DNA of 64,000 nt from Methylobacterium sp. NEAU K (GTDB lineage Bacteria; Pseudomonadota; Alphaproteobacteria; Rhizobiales; Beijerinckiaceae): positions 32,581 to 96,580 of the forward strand of contig NZ_JAUYZJ010000021.1 in assembly GCF_030700285.1 (NCBI RefSeq), in the 5' to 3' direction. The translations under genes were made by a program, and so were the position numbers. Positions 52,348 to 60,588 of this stretch are shown here, piece after piece. The notes beneath the pieces were generated by a model that was given only the letters and a program-made list of their open reading frames with translations, ran no database searches and had not been told where the DNA came from. Position 1 is the first letter of the stretch. Every line of letters begins with the position of its first letter.

Positions 52348-52683
52348 ATGCGAGCCCTGCTCACCGGCGGCATCAAGGCGATCCTGGCAATCGCCACGCT
52401 CTCCACCGCCGCACACTGGACCCTGCGCGTGCAGCGCGAATCCGCCACGACCACCGCCAGTCCGGTTCCTGTGGCCGCCGGCATTCCCGATCCGGTCACG
52501 ACCAGCTCCATCGAGCCGCGCCGGCCCGTGAATGCCGTCGCCGCCGTCGCGCCCGTTCCCGCCGCGGGCCTCGACCAGACCCACCTCGCCGCTCTCATCG
52601 CGGGCGCGACGCCGTCGAGGCCGAAGCTCGCGAAGGCGTCGACGAAGACCGCGGCCGCCGAGAAGATCGCGGCCAAGCGCTGA
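52348..52683 (+). CDS. Hypothetical protein with N-terminal anchor
   Basis: 111 residues. A hydrophobic N-terminus (LLTGGIKAILAIATLSTAAHWTL) could be a signal or anchor; the rest is Ala/Pro/Thr/Lys-rich and disordered, ending TAAAEKIAAKR. No family recognised. The frame and the ATG are acceptable but composition alone does not prove coding. Confidence 0.5.
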   Translation: MRALLTGGIKAILAIATLSTAAHWTLRVQRESATTTASPVPVAAGIPDPVTTSSIEPRRPVNAVAAVAPVPAAGLDQTHLAALIAGATPSRPKLAKASTKTAAAEKIAAKR

Positions 52684-52798
52684 CCTGCGCGCCGGCTCGG
52701 GAGACCGTGCCGGCTGCATGGTTCCCCTGCACCGCGGCGGGTGCCGCCGCGGTCGCGCGCGTGTCAGGAATACAGGCCTCCACCGAGATCCGGCAGGC

Positions 52799-53749
52799 AT
52801 GAGCATCCAGGTCGCGACGACCGTCGCCAATGACACGGCCCCCGTGCGCGCCGCCCCGGAACCCGACCTCGCCCATCGCCGGCGGATCATCGGTATCGCG
52901 CTGATGTGCGGCGCGGTCGCTTTCTTCGCGAGCCTCGACGCGTGCGGCAAGACCCTGGCGCGGGCCGGCGTCGACCCGCTGGTCACCACCTTCATGCGCT
53001 ACGCCGCGAGCGTCGCGATGATCTCGCTGTTCATCAACCCGGTGCTCACGCCAGGCGTGGTGAAGAGCCGGCGGCTGCCGCTGCAGATCGTGCGCTCGCT
53101 GCTGCTGTTCGCCTCGACGGCCCTGAACTTCCTGGCGCTCCGCTACCTGCAGCTGGCCGAGACGATCTCGATCCAGTTCGCCGCCCCGCTCACGGTCGCC
53201 CTGCTGGCCGGGCCGCTGCTCGGCGAATGGTCCTCGCGCGCGCGGCTGGCGGCCATCGGGGTCGGCTTCCTGGGCGTGCTGGTGATCGTGCGCCCGGGCC
53301 TCGGCGGGATGCACCCGGCCGCCCTGCTGTGCGTGGCCAACGTCGTCGTCTACGCCTTCTACGCGATCATCACGCGCAAGCTCGCGGCCTACGATTCCAC
53401 CGCGACGACCATGTTCTACACCGGGCTCGCGGGCCTCGCGCTGATGGCCCCGCTCCTGCCCTGGATCTGGACGAGTCCCGCAAGTCTCGCCCACTGGGCC
53501 CTGCTGTTCGGGGTCGCCCTGTTCGGCACCCTGGGGCACTGGCTGCTGGTGATGGCGCATGCCCGCGCCCCGGCCAACGTGCTGGCGCCGTTCATCTACA
53601 CGCAGCTCCTGTGGTCCGTGACCCTGGGCTTCCTGCTGTTCGGCGACGTGCCGAGCCGCTGGACCGTGGCCGGCGCGATGATCGTGGTCGGCTCGGGCCT
53701 GTATCTGCTCGCGCAGGAGACGATCCGCCGGGACAGGCCGGCCGCCTGA
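52799..53749 (+). CDS. EamA/DMT family transporter
   Basis: 316 residues with ten membrane helices and two EamA repeats (about 35-165 and 175-305). Signatures: GAVAFFASLDACGKTLARAG, then ALNFLALRYLQLAETISIQF and WTVAGAMIVVGSGLYLLAQE. Exporters of this kind move amino acids, purines or other small metabolites; the substrate is unknown. The start is the ATG before SIQVATTVAND. A bidirectional hairpin overlaps its stop. Confidence 0.92.
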   Translation: MSIQVATTVANDTAPVRAAPEPDLAHRRRIIGIALMCGAVAFFASLDACGKTLARAGVDPLVTTFMRYAASVAMISLFINPVLTPGVVKSRRLPLQIVRSLLLFASTALNFLALRYLQLAETISIQFAAPLTVALLAGPLLGEWSSRARLAAIGVGFLGVLVIVRPGLGGMHPAALLCVANVVVYAFYAIITRKLAAYDSTATTMFYTGLAGLALMAPLLPWIWTSPASLAHWALLFGVALFGTLGHWLLVMAHARAPANVLAPFIYTQLLWSVTLGFLLFGDVPSRWTVAGAMIVVGSGLYLLAQETIRRDRPAA

Positions 53750-53762
53750 GGCGGCCTGTCCC
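53730..53762. terminator. Bidirectional terminator hairpin
   Basis: GGGACAGGCCG pairs with CGGCCTGTCCC across an 11-base loop that includes the transporter stop codon. It lies between convergent genes. Confidence 0.6.
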
Positions 53763-53774
53763 GGGCCGGATGGA

Positions 53775-54044
53775 TCAGCGGCCCAGGCGCTCCTGGCGGT
53801 CCATCCGCTCCTCGCGCCGGTTCTCGCGGGCGCGGCGGGCCGGATCCGGATCGGTGCCGAGCACGCCGCCGACCGTGCCGGTGGCGGCACCGACCGCGCC
53901 GCCCACGACGCCGCCCACCGGCCCGGCCGCGGCCGAGCCATCCTCGACGCCGCGCTGGGCGCCGCGGACCGTGCCCTGGGCCTGCGCGGCGCCCGCGAAG
54001 GCGAGGGGTGCGAGAGCGAGGGTCGCGATCATCAGCTTCTTCAT
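53775..54044 (-). CDS. Small exported glycine-zipper protein
   Basis: 89 residues with a signal peptide (KKLMIATLALAPLAFAGAAQ, cut near AQA-Q). A Gly/Ala/Val-rich helix follows (AAAGPVGGVVGGAVGAATGT VGG), a glycine-zipper type membrane-packing helix, then a strongly charged tail (DPARRARENRREERMDRQER). Similar short proteins are common in Methylobacterium; function unknown. Confidence 0.72.
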   Translation of the reverse strand: MKKLMIATLALAPLAFAGAAQAQGTVRGAQRGVEDGSAAAGPVGGVVGGAVGAATGTVGGVLGTDPDPARRARENRREERMDRQERLGR

Positions 54045-54389
54045 GGTTGCTCCTGTCGGTCGATCCAGGTCGGCTCCGCACCACTTCGGGTTGCGGAGGG
54101 TGTACCGGTCAACGGTTCAGGCGCCGAAAGGTCTCATCCGGGCTCGCATCCGCGTGATCGGCGCTGCCGCTGGCATCGGGCCGATGCCGCTGATAGAGAA
54201 CGGGCGATGCACGCTTTGCGCGCCCTGCGCGGCTTCGGCCGCCCGATTCGAATTACCGGCCCGGCCTCCGCCTGAGGGCCCGCTTCGGCGCGGCCGCGCG
54301 GAGGTCCGGGATTTCCTGCCGCCCGATCCGCCCTGACTCCCCTTCTTGCCGGCCCGTTGCCGCCGGCCCGACCGCCGATGCGAGACCCG
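54045..54389. other. Intergenic region before ileS, no gene seen
   Basis: 345 bases. It contains a short perfect palindrome GGCATCGG-G-CCGATGCC (54172-54188). It should carry the ileS promoter; no T-box-like leader or RNA gene was recognised. Confidence 0.4.
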
Positions 54390-57365
54390 ATGACCACCCC
54401 CGAGACAGCGCCGCCCGAGTCCGCCCGCGATTATTCCAAGACCCTGTTCCTGCCGCGCACCGAGTTCCCGATGCGCGCCGGCCTTCCGACCCGCGAGCCG
54501 CTGCTGCTGGAGCGCTGGGCCGCGATCGACCTCTACGGCAAGATCCGGGCGGCGGCCGCGGGCCGGCCGAAATTCGTGCTGCACGACGGCCCGCCCTACG
54601 CCAACGGCAACATCCATATCGGCACGGCGCTCAACAAGATCCTCAAGGACGTGGTGGTGCGCTCGGCAGGCGCGCTCGGGCTCGACGCCAACTACGTCCC
54701 CGGCTGGGACTGCCACGGCCTGCCGATCGAGTGGAAGATCGAGGAGCAGTACCGCGCCAAGGGCCGCAACAAGGACGACGTGCCGGTGATCGAGTTCCGG
54801 CAGGAATGCCGGACCTTCGCGGCGCAGTGGCTCGACGTGCAGCGCGCGGAGTTCAAGCGGCTCGGCGTCACCGGTGACTGGGACCATCCCTACGCGACCA
54901 TGGCCTACCCGGCCGAAGCGGTGATCGCCGACGAGCTGATGAAGTTCTCGATGAGCGGCCAGCTCTATCGCGGCTCCAAGCCGGTGATGTGGTCGGTGGT
55001 CGAGAAGACCGCGCTCGCCGAGGCGGAGGTCGAGTACGAGGAGCATGTCAGCGACACCGTGTTCGTCGCCTTCCCGATCCGGGACGGGGCCGACGCGGCG
55101 CTGGCAGGTGCGCGGGTGGTGATCTGGACGACCACGCCCTGGACCATGCCGGGCAACCGGGCCGTCGCGTATTCCAGGAAGATCGTCTACGGCCTCTACC
55201 GGGTCACGCAGGCGCCCGCCGAGAACTGGGCCACGCCCGGGCAGACCTACCTGCTCGCCGACAGTCTGGCGGCCACCGTGTTCAAGGCAGCCCGGGTCGA
55301 GGCGTTCGAGCGCGTGGCCGACGTGAGCCCGGAGACGCTCTCCGGCCTCACCCTGGCGCACCCGCTCGCCGGCCGCGGCTACGATTTCCACGTGCCGATG
55401 CTCGACGGCGACCACGTCACCGACGAATCCGGCACCGGTTTCGTCCATACCGCGCCCGGCCACGGCCGGGAGGATTTCGAGCTCTGGATGGCCGCTGGCC
55501 GCACCCTCGCCCAACGCGGGATCGACACGACGATCCCCTACACGGTGGACGCGGACGGCGCGCTGACCAGGGCCGCCCCCGGCTTCGAGGGCAAGCGGGT
55601 CCTCACCGACAAGGGCGAGAAGGGCGACGCCAACAAGGCGGTGATCGCTGCGCTGACCGAGGCCGGTTCCCTCGTCGCCCGCGGGGTGCTGCGCCACCAG
55701 TACCCGCATTCCTGGCGCTCGAAGAAGCCGGTGATCTTCCGCAACACCCCGCAATGGTTCATCGCCATGGACCGGCCGGTGGACAGCCTGGGCAGCCGGA
55801 CCCTGCGCGAGGTTGCGCTGCAGGCGATCGACGACACCCAGTGGGTCCCGCCCCAAGGAAAAAACCGCATCACCGGCATGGTCGGAAACCGGCCGGACTG
55901 GGTGGTCTCGCGCCAGCGCGCCTGGGGCGTGCCGATCACCGTGTTCGTCCACCGGGAGACCGGCGAGATCCTCAAGGATGCGGGCGTCAACGCCCGCATC
56001 CGCGACGCCTTCGCGGCCGAGGGCGCCGACGTGTGGTTCCGGGACGACGCCGCGCAGCGCTTCCTGGCCCCGGACCACGATCCCGCCGCCTACGAGAAGG
56101 TGTCGGACGTCCTCGACGTCTGGTTCGATTCCGGCTCCACCCATGCCTTCGTGCTGGACGATCCGGAGGCTTTCCCGGGGCTCGCCGGTGTGCGGCGCGT
56201 CCGCGACGGCGGCCAGGACAAGGTGATGTACCTGGAGGGCTCCGACCAGCACCGGGGCTGGTTCCAGTCCTCGCTGCTCGAATCCTCCGGCACCCGCGGC
56301 CGGGCGCCCTACGACATCGTCCTGACCCATGGCTTCGTGCTCGACGGCAAGGGCCTGAAGATGTCGAAATCGAAGGGCAACGTCGTCGCGCCCCAGAGCG
56401 TGATCAAGGATTCCGGCGCCGACATCCTGCGCCTGTGGGTTGCCGCCTCCGACTACACGGACGACCTGCGGATCGGCCCGGAGATCGTCAAGACGTTTGC
56501 CGAGACCTACCGCAAGCTGCGCAACAGCTTGCGCTGGATGCTGGGCTCGCTGGCCCACCGCGTGCCGGGCGACGACGTGGATCCGGAAAAAATGCCGGAG
56601 CTGGAGCGGCTGATCCTGCACCGGCTGGCCGAACTCGACGGCGAGATCCGCGAGGCCTACGCGACCTACGACACCAAGCGGGTCGTGGCCCTGCTCAACG
56701 GCTTCATGACCGGCGACCTGTCGTCGTTCTACTTCGACGTGCGCAAGGACGCGCTGTACTGCGATCCGATCTCGTCGGTGACGCGCCGGGCGGCGCTGCA
56801 GGTGATCGACGAGACGTTCCGGCGGGTCGTGGTCTGGCTCGCGCCGGTGCTGGCCTTCACGGCCGAGGAGGCGTGGCTCGACCGTTATCCGTCGCGGGAG
56901 GGCTCGGTGCACCTCCAGACCTTGCCGGAGACCCCGGCGGCCTGGCGCGACGACGCGCTGGCGACGCGCTGGCAGAAGATCCGCAAGGTGCGGCGCGCGG
57001 TGACAGGGGCGCTCGAGATCGAGCGCGCGGCCAAGCGCATCGGCGCGAGCCTGGAGGCGGCTCCCACCGTCTACGTCTCGGACCCGGAGCTGCTCGCCGC
57101 CCTGGAGGGCTGCGACTTCGCCGACACCTGCATCACCTCCGACATCACCGTGGTGTCCGGCGAGGGACCCGGGGACGCGTTCCGGATCGACGAGGTGCGC
57201 GGCGTCGCCGTGGTGCCGAGCCCCGCGGAAGGGCGCAAATGCGCCCGCTCGTGGCGGGTCAGCACCGCGGTCGGAGGCGACCCGGATTATCCCGATGTGA
57301 CGCCGCGGGATGCGCAGGCCCTGCGCGAGTGGGATGCGGCCCATCCGGAGGCCAGCGCGGCGTGA
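54390..57365 (+). CDS. ileS: Isoleucyl-tRNA synthetase
   Basis: Charges tRNA-Ile. 991 residues from the ATG before TTPETAPPE (an ATG 12 bases earlier is possible). Class I signatures: PPYANGNIHIGTALNKILKD near 70-90 and the KMSKSKGNVV loop near 656; the editing domain contains WTTTPWTMPGNRAVAYS and DESGTGFVHTAPGHG. The C-terminal zinc-binding site of bacterial IleRS looks degenerate: only KCARSW remains of the paired CxxC motifs. It is upstream of lspA, the usual order in proteobacteria. Confidence 0.97.
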   Translation: MTTPETAPPESARDYSKTLFLPRTEFPMRAGLPTREPLLLERWAAIDLYGKIRAAAAGRPKFVLHDGPPYANGNIHIGTALNKILKDVVVRSAGALGLDANYVPGWDCHGLPIEWKIEEQYRAKGRNKDDVPVIEFRQECRTFAAQWLDVQRAEFKRLGVTGDWDHPYATMAYPAEAVIADELMKFSMSGQLYRGSKPVMWSVVEKTALAEAEVEYEEHVSDTVFVAFPIRDGADAALAGARVVIWTTTPWTMPGNRAVAYSRKIVYGLYRVTQAPAENWATPGQTYLLADSLAATVFKAARVEAFERVADVSPETLSGLTLAHPLAGRGYDFHVPMLDGDHVTDESGTGFVHTAPGHGREDFELWMAAGRTLAQRGIDTTIPYTVDADGALTRAAPGFEGKRVLTDKGEKGDANKAVIAALTEAGSLVARGVLRHQYPHSWRSKKPVIFRNTPQWFIAMDRPVDSLGSRTLREVALQAIDDTQWVPPQGKNRITGMVGNRPDWVVSRQRAWGVPITVFVHRETGEILKDAGVNARIRDAFAAEGADVWFRDDAAQRFLAPDHDPAAYEKVSDVLDVWFDSGSTHAFVLDDPEAFPGLAGVRRVRDGGQDKVMYLEGSDQHRGWFQSSLLESSGTRGRAPYDIVLTHGFVLDGKGLKMSKSKGNVVAPQSVIKDSGADILRLWVAASDYTDDLRIGPEIVKTFAETYRKLRNSLRWMLGSLAHRVPGDDVDPEKMPELERLILHRLAELDGEIREAYATYDTKRVVALLNGFMTGDLSSFYFDVRKDALYCDPISSVTRRAALQVIDETFRRVVVWLAPVLAFTAEEAWLDRYPSREGSVHLQTLPETPAAWRDDALATRWQKIRKVRRAVTGALEIERAAKRIGASLEAAPTVYVSDPELLAALEGCDFADTCITSDITVVSGEGPGDAFRIDEVRGVAVVPSPAEGRKCARSWRVSTAVGGDPDYPDVTPRDAQALREWDAAHPEASAA

Positions 57366-57386
57366 TGAGGCCCGCGACAACGCCCA

Positions 57387-57541
57387 CCCCCCTCCGCGGG
57401 GGAGGGTGCCCTGCGGAGCCGGGGGGGAGAGGGGCGGCGCGACGCTGGCGGATGTGTCGCCCGTCGCGACGTCTTCGGAAGGGGCGCTCCCCTCTCACGA
57501 CCCCTGCTGACGCAGGGGCCACCCTCCCCCGCGGAGGGGGG
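57387..57541. repeat. Large imperfect inverted repeat between ileS and lspA
   Basis: Left arm 57387-57415 (CCCCCCTCCGCGGGGGAGGG then TGCCCTGCG) and right arm 57511-57541 are imperfect complements, about 28 of 30 positions paired. Each arm also contains its own small palindrome, and the middle holds a second stem (GGGAGAGGGGCG/CGCTCCCCTCTC). This could be a MITE-like or multi-stem intergenic repeat. Confidence 0.6.
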
Positions 57542-57582
57542 AGGAATGCGCCCGTCGGGCATCGGTCCTCCGGTCACCGCCC

Positions 57583-58083
57583 ATGACCCCCGCCCGCGCC
57601 GGCTTGCTGGCCCTCCTCCTCACCCTGGTCCTCGACCAGGCCTCGAAGATCGGGCTCTACCTCGGCACCGACCTCGTGCTGACCCAGCCATGGCGGCTGG
57701 GGCCGTTCGCCGACTTCGTGGTGGTCTGGAACCGCGGCGTCTCCTACGGGCTGTTCCAGCAGGAGAGCGGGCTCGGACGCTGGCTGCTGGTCATCCTGTC
57801 GCTGGCCGCCGCCCTCGGCCTCGGGCTCTGGATGCTGCGGGCGACCTCGCGGCTCCTGGGGGTGGCGCTCGGCCTCATCGTCGGAGGCGCACTGGGCAAC
57901 GCCATCGACCGGGCCGCCTACGGAGCGGTGTTCGACTTCGTCCACCTGCATGCGGGCGGCTGGTCCTGGTACGTGTTCAACGTGGCCGACGCCGCGATCG
58001 TCGCGGGTGTGATCGGCCTGATCCTCGACAGCCTGCGCCCGTCCGGGCGAAGTGCGCAGACCGATCCGGCGCCGCGCCCGTGA
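57583..58083 (+). CDS. lspA: Lipoprotein signal peptidase
   Basis: Aspartic peptidase that removes signal peptides of prolipoproteins in the inner membrane. 166 residues with four helices. Catalytic motifs: NAIDRAAYGAVFDFVHLHAG and YVFNVADAAIVAGVIGL, holding the two aspartates; NRGVSYGLFQ is also conserved. Start ATG is 41 bases after the inverted repeat, and the gene probably follows ileS in one transcription unit. Confidence 0.95.
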   Translation: MTPARAGLLALLLTLVLDQASKIGLYLGTDLVLTQPWRLGPFADFVVVWNRGVSYGLFQQESGLGRWLLVILSLAAALGLGLWMLRATSRLLGVALGLIVGGALGNAIDRAAYGAVFDFVHLHAGGWSWYVFNVADAAIVAGVIGLILDSLRPSGRSAQTDPAPRP

Positions 58084-58243
58084 TCCGCGCAACACACAGG
58101 TGCTGCGCGTCTCGCGGCACTGGCGCAACTCGGTCAAGGCGCCATACGATCGCCGGAAATCGGTCCCAGGCCGGGACCCGTCGGATCAGGCCGCGTCGCG
58201 GCCGTCCCCGCGCCGGAACCCCGGCCGGAACCCGTGAGGCAGC

Positions 58244-58906
58244 ATGACCGGGCACCGCAGGCTTCGTCTCATCCTCTCCGCCGCAGTCGCACTGACCCCG
58301 CTGCTGGCCGGCGGCGCACGGGCACAGGAGAGCGGCGAGTTCATGCGCGATGCGCTCTCCGGCATCGGCCTCTTGGAGAAGCGCCAGGACCCGATCGACT
58401 ACCACGAGCGTCCGCCGTTGGTGATGCCGCCCAAGCTCGACGGCAAGGCGCTGCCCAAACCCCGGGCCCGCTCCACCAGCACGGCCTGGCCGAAGGACCC
58501 CGAGATCGCCGAGCGCGAGCGCGCGGCCGCGGAACGGCGCCTTCCCAAGGGCAATCAAGCCCAGGGCCGCTACGAGGACAACAACGCCACGCTCTCGGTG
58601 GACGAGATCCGGAACGGACGGCGCGCCGGCGCGAACGTGACCACCACGGCCGAGCGCAAGCCCGGCGACCACAACCGGGACGACAGCCTTCTCAGCCCGT
58701 TCGAGTTGCTGCAGGGCAAGAGCGCGAATGCCGAGCCCTCCGATGTCGAGCCGTCCCGCGACGTGCTCACCGATCCGCCGACCGGCTACCGGCAATCTCC
58801 GAAGAAGCTGGCCCAGCGGCCGACGGGCGACCCGATCAACAATGCCAGCCGCGAGCGCGAAGAGGCCGATCCCGGCACTTATCTGCGCCAGCGCGCGCAG
58901 CAGTAG
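58244..58906 (+). CDS. Exported DUF3035-like protein
   Basis: 220 residues. Signal peptide RLRLILSAAVALTPLLAGGA (cut after ARA-Q). It has the short PIDYHERPPLVMPPKLDGKA block, resembling DUF3035 (BamF-like lipoproteins next to lspA in alphaproteobacteria), then a long low-complexity charged and Pro-rich part. There is no lipobox cysteine after the signal peptide, so it would not be lipidated. A role in outer-membrane assembly is inferred from family position only. Confidence 0.65.
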   Translation: MTGHRRLRLILSAAVALTPLLAGGARAQESGEFMRDALSGIGLLEKRQDPIDYHERPPLVMPPKLDGKALPKPRARSTSTAWPKDPEIAERERAAAERRLPKGNQAQGRYEDNNATLSVDEIRNGRRAGANVTTTAERKPGDHNRDDSLLSPFELLQGKSANAEPSDVEPSRDVLTDPPTGYRQSPKKLAQRPTGDPINNASREREEADPGTYLRQRAQQ

Positions 58907-59067
58907 CCCGTCCGCCGTGGCGCGGTTGCAACGGCGCTCCGGCATGGCGACATGAGATGTTTGTCCCGGTACGGCTCTTGCCCGCCGGCGACGAGGACGG
59001 CCGCGGTCTGGGCATGCGTCTCGCGACGAGGCGCGCACGGGAGCGGGGCCGGCAGAAGGAAAGCGGA

Positions 59068-60477
59068 ATGCACCTGTTCAGGAAGGCGACGCCACCCCTC
59101 TTCCCGCTGCGTCCGGGTTCGCCCTACGGCGGCAGCGCCGGCCGGGGAGAGGCCGCGCCGTTCGGGCGCTCCGAGGCGGGCGGACCGGAAGTGACGGCCT
59201 TCACCCTCGACAACGGCCTCGACGTGGTGGTGGTCCCCGACCACCGGGCCCCCGTAGCCACCCACATGATCTGGTATCGCAACGGTTCGGCCGACGATCC
59301 GCTTGGCCAGTCCGGCATCGCCCACTTCCTCGAGCACCTGATGTTCAAGGGCACCGAGAAGCACCCGGTGGGCGCCTTCTCCAAGGCCGTGTCGGGCCTC
59401 GGCGGCCAGGAGAACGCCTTCACCAGCTACGACTACACCGCGTATTTCCAGAGGGTCGCCCGCGACCATCTCGGCACCATGATGGAATTCGAGGCCGATC
59501 GCATGAGCGGGCTCGTCCTCGACGACGCCATCGTGGCTCCCGAGCGCGACGTCGTGCTCGAGGAGCGGCGCATGCGGGTCGAGACCGATCCCTCCGCCCA
59601 GCTCTCCGAGGCGATGGCGGCCTCGCTGTTCGTGCACCATCCCTACGGCATCCCGATCATCGGCTGGATGCACGAGATCGAGGGCCTGAACCGCGAGCAC
59701 GCGCTGACCTATTACAAGCGCTTCTACACCCCGGAGAACGCGATCCTGGTGGTGGCCGGCGACGTGACCCCGGACGAGGTCCGCCGTCTCGCGGAGGACA
59801 CCTATGGCCGCGTCGCCCCCCAGGGAACGCGGCCCGAGCGCCTGCGGGCGCGCGAGCCCGAGCCGAAGGCGCTCCGCCGGGTCGCCGTGGCCGACCCGAA
59901 GGTCGAGCAGCCGACCCTGCAGCGGCTCTACCTCACCCCCTCCTGCATCACCGCCCGCAACGGCGGCTGCCACGACCTGGAGCTGCTGGCCGAGGTGCTG
60001 GGCGGCGGCTCGACCTCCTACCTCTACCGCAAGCTGGTCATGGAGACCGGCCTCGCGGTGAATGCCGGTGCCTGGTACATGGGCTCGGCGATCGACGAGA
60101 CCCGATTCTCCGTCTACGCGGTGCCCGCCGAGGGCGTCTCCCTGGAGACGCTGGAGGAGGCCGTGGACAAGGTTCTGCGCCGGGCCCCCTCGGAGGCCCT
60201 GGGTGCCGAGGCTGTCGAGCGCGCCAAGACCCGGCTCGTCGCCGAGACTGTCTATTCGTCCGACAGCCAGTCGTCGCTGGCCCGCATTTATGGCTCGGCT
60301 CTGGCGATCGGCGAGACCATCGAGGAGGTCCGCCGCTGGCCGACCGACATCGAGGCGGTGACGCAGGACCGCCTCAAGACCGCCGCCGAGCGGTGGCTGA
60401 CGCCGGCCCGCTCGGTCACCGGCTACCTGACCAAGGCGCAGGACCCCGACGCCCCGGTCGCGATGGCCGCGGAATAG
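59068..60477 (+). CDS. M16 family zinc peptidase (active subunit)
   Basis: 469 residues, pitrilysin/processing-peptidase type. The inverted zinc motif HFLEH (with GIAHFLEHLMFKGTEKH) lies near residue 88, and the third ligand glutamate in DVVLEERRMRVETDP some 75 residues later. The second, non-catalytic half starts near 240. The chosen ATG gives the N-terminus HLFRKATPP; an upstream ATG at 58957 would add 37 residues. It pairs with the next gene, whose product lacks the motif. Confidence 0.93.
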   Translation: MHLFRKATPPLFPLRPGSPYGGSAGRGEAAPFGRSEAGGPEVTAFTLDNGLDVVVVPDHRAPVATHMIWYRNGSADDPLGQSGIAHFLEHLMFKGTEKHPVGAFSKAVSGLGGQENAFTSYDYTAYFQRVARDHLGTMMEFEADRMSGLVLDDAIVAPERDVVLEERRMRVETDPSAQLSEAMAASLFVHHPYGIPIIGWMHEIEGLNREHALTYYKRFYTPENAILVVAGDVTPDEVRRLAEDTYGRVAPQGTRPERLRAREPEPKALRRVAVADPKVEQPTLQRLYLTPSCITARNGGCHDLELLAEVLGGGSTSYLYRKLVMETGLAVNAGAWYMGSAIDETRFSVYAVPAEGVSLETLEEAVDKVLRRAPSEALGAEAVERAKTRLVAETVYSSDSQSSLARIYGSALAIGETIEEVRRWPTDIEAVTQDRLKTAAERWLTPARSVTGYLTKAQDPDAPVAMAAE

Positions 60478-60588
60478 GCTCAGGGCTCGTCCTGACGGTG
60501 CGGCATCCGGCCCATCGTCGGGGCGCGCATCAGACTGAGAGCCTTGGCCCGCTCCGCCGACGCCCGCGACAAGATTGAAGAGGTTTCC

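Noticed and set aside
51960..52802. 280-codon plus-strand frame over the 52 kb gap
   Set aside because: Arg/Pro/Gly-rich translation overlapping a better candidate gene and the transporter start.
54117..57380. 1087-codon open frame antisense to ileS
   Set aside because: Shadow of the synthetase gene; no motifs.
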